A stretch of DNA of 10,718 nt. Source: Ettlia oleoabundans (Eukaryota > Chlorophyta > Chlorophyceae > Chlamydomonadales). Position 1 is the first letter of the stretch. The number at the start of each line of letters is the position of its first letter. Positions 9,234-10,718 of this stretch are shown one piece after another. The translations under genes were made by a program, and so were the position numbers. A model generated the notes under the pieces. The model saw only the letters and a list, made by a program, of their open reading frames with translations, did no database searches and was not told where the DNA came from. Location: positions 1 through 10,718 of the forward strand of contig JAAMXP010005401.1 of NCBI GenBank assembly GCA_019693395.1, read 5' to 3'.

Positions 9234-10718
9234 ATGTCTGGCCAGGGCGCGGGAGGCTCTGCAGGTTGGGAAGAAAACAGTGCAGCGATACTCTCATTGG
9301 CCTCCGACGCCAGCAGACAGGACGCCCTACCTTGATAAATTCCCCTGCGCCTGCCGCCTTTGCCCTGGGTGCAGGCGGCACCAAGGTGCGGCTGAAAGTC
9401 TCTGTCAGCGGGGCAGCAGGCCAGCCAGCAGTCACAAGAGGCGCTCCAGGGGCCAGGCGGCGGCGACAACAGGTGTGGAAGCGCCTTGCATGAGCTGTGG
9501 GCTGGATGCCTTCGCAATCCAGCCCAGTGGCGGTTTGCACATGGCAAGCTGTGCCGGCTTTAATTCCATCCACTGCTTGCTGCAGCTGCCTCCGCTGCCA
9601 ACCTTGTCAGGTCTAAATTTGTTGGCTGAATCCCACAGCACCCGTGTGTGTATGTACTGCTCTTTACCGCTGCGGCACCGCCCTGCAGGATGACGACGAC
9701 GACGAGTACCAGCCAGGTGCTGAGTGGGACGCGGATGTGGTGGTTATAAGTAGTGACGACGATGATGATGTCGGAGTAGAAGATGATGGTGATGCTGCAT
9801 ATGTGGTTGAGGGGGAGGAGGAGGAAGATGATTTCGAGGTGTACGACACAGAAGAGGAGGAGGAAAGGGCGGTGGGCGGCGGCAACGACGCTGGCAAGGC
9901 CCAACGCAAGCCCAGCCGTGGGCGTGGCGCGCCTGGCAACAAGGCGGGCTCCGCCAAGAGCGCCAAAACCGTGACAACCGCCCCTGGCTCGCGGCAGCGC
10001 GGCGGTGGTGGAGGCAGGGGTGGGCGGCGGCAGAAGGCGGGCGGACGTGGCGGACCGGCCGCCACGGTAGGGCTGCATCTCACACCGCTCATCCACCGCT
10101 GCCGAGCTGTCCGGACGTTGTGCAACTGATACATCGCGCCGCAGATGGCGGGCATGTATCCCATGCCTCCTGCAGAGATGCTGCCCAGGCTGAACTTGTT
10201 GTTCCAGGCTCCCGTAGTGTCCATTACTTCTCAACTCAGCTCAGAATTGCTCCCCACCATGCCGTTTCACCGCAGGCGGGGCGTCGGCGGCCTCGCTCGG
10301 AGCTGGGTGACGACGGTGCTTTCCAGCTGGAGGATGCTGACCTGGAGGAGGACTTTGTGTCTGACGAGGAGTGGGGGGAGGGCAATGCGTACAGGCTGGG
10401 TGGGGGGGACGAGGAGTTTCGGGACTTCTCCACGCTGCAGCTCAAGCCAGACCACTACAACAGGTAGGTGGAGTGTGGGTTGTGGATGTGGTACGCAGCA
10501 GCGTGCACTACCTGCACTACGTGACTTGCACCAACCACCCCCGCAACACCGGCCACATGTGCTATGTGTGGTGCCGAGTAGGCACATTTGCAAGCACAAC
10601 CCAGCTGCTGCTGCCTGCAGGCCTCTCTGGGTGTGCCCCGACTGCCGCATATTCCTGGAAACGTTCTCGCCCGTGTACAAGCAGGTGGGTGGGAGTGGGT
10701 GGGTGGGTGTCGTTGGGT
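9234..10718 (+). CDS. XPB: XPB/ERCC3 TFIIH DNA helicase/translocase, N-terminal part (runs off right edge)
   Basis: XPB is the 3'-5' translocase of TFIIH, used for promoter opening and nucleotide excision repair in the nucleus. Exons: 9234-9264, 9375-9472, 9689-10066, 10276-10463, 10621-10684; phases 1,0,0,2,0 agree and give 253 residues so far. Identification rests on the last two exons: FRDFSTLQLKPDHYNR then PLWVCPDCRIFLETFSPVYKQ. This is the conserved block that opens the damage-recognition-like domain in human and plant XPB (LKPDH..RPLW....IFLE.FSPVYK). The helicase domains, RED and thumb motifs lie outside the window. Upstream are about 215 unusual residues: a basic segment (KVRLKVSV, ARRRRQQ), an Asp/Glu-rich stretch (about 44-96), a Gly/Arg-rich stretch (GRGAPG, RQRGGGGGRGGRR) and a second acidic stretch (about 180-222). 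Exon 1 is the weakest part, with donor GTTGGG. A reading through it without splicing stops at 9333-9335. An in-frame upstream exon at 8907-9046 is also possible. Confidence 0.85.
10687..10707 (+). repeat. G-run cluster at start of XPB intron 5, potential G-quadruplex
   Basis: Five GGG runs with loops of one to three bases follow directly after the exon 5 donor (GTGGGTGGG). They are on the sense strand, so the pre-mRNA would carry them. Intronic G-triplets next to donors often act as splicing enhancers. The repeat continues as GGGT units towards the window edge. Confidence 0.5.

Noticed and set aside
9560..10234. 224-codon open frame on the minus strand
   Set aside because: It is the antisense of the XPB acidic and Gly/Arg exon. 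Repeats of GAC/GAG and GGC give long Ser/Pro/Leu antisense frames.

Overview
The window is eukaryotic nuclear DNA: four intron-rich protein genes whose short exons (26 to 378 nt) are joined by GT-AG introns of about 95 to 330 nt. Most introns end in TGCAG or CGCAG, and the coding exons are GC-rich with G/C-ending codons. The exon style, the plastid-targeted transaldolase-like protein and the close match of the E2 and PX proteins to plant families point to a green alga (Chlorophyta). I cannot fix the class or genus. No bacterial, viral, transposon, rRNA, tRNA or CRISPR features were recognised. All gene models were built by hand by matching exon phases to remembered protein families. They have no transcript support.

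Layout, left to right. (1) 1-1594, minus strand: a PX-domain (phosphoinositide-binding) protein, 5' part only, running off the left edge. (2) 1595-2535: intergenic, holding the PX promoter side and the 3' UTR of the next gene. (3) 2536-5630, minus: a ten-exon gene for a chloroplast-targeted transaldolase-like protein of 402 residues. (4) 5631-6764: spacer with the transaldolase-like promoter/5' UTR and the 3' UTR of the next gene. (5) 6765-8820, minus: an eight-exon gene for a UBE2H/plant UBC4-6 type ubiquitin-conjugating enzyme, about 197 residues. (6) 8821-9233: a short divergent promoter region. (7) 9234-10684 and beyond, plus: the 5' part of the XPB/ERCC3 (TFIIH helicase) gene with an unusually long charged N-terminus, running off the right edge.

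The four genes do not form a pathway. They cover endosomal lipid sensing, plastid sugar-phosphate metabolism (or a derived role), ubiquitin transfer, and transcription/DNA repair. UBC and XPB are head-to-head and may share a promoter.

Most notable points: the transaldolase-like protein keeps the fold motifs but has Arg where the Schiff-base Lys should be, plus other active-site changes, so it looks like a pseudoenzyme; a 35-nt perfect inverted repeat sits about 10 nt from the 3' splice site of its intron 6; XPB carries an extra acidic plus RGG-rich N-terminal region of roughly 200 residues; and the E2 tail can be spliced into either an acidic or a strongly basic frame.
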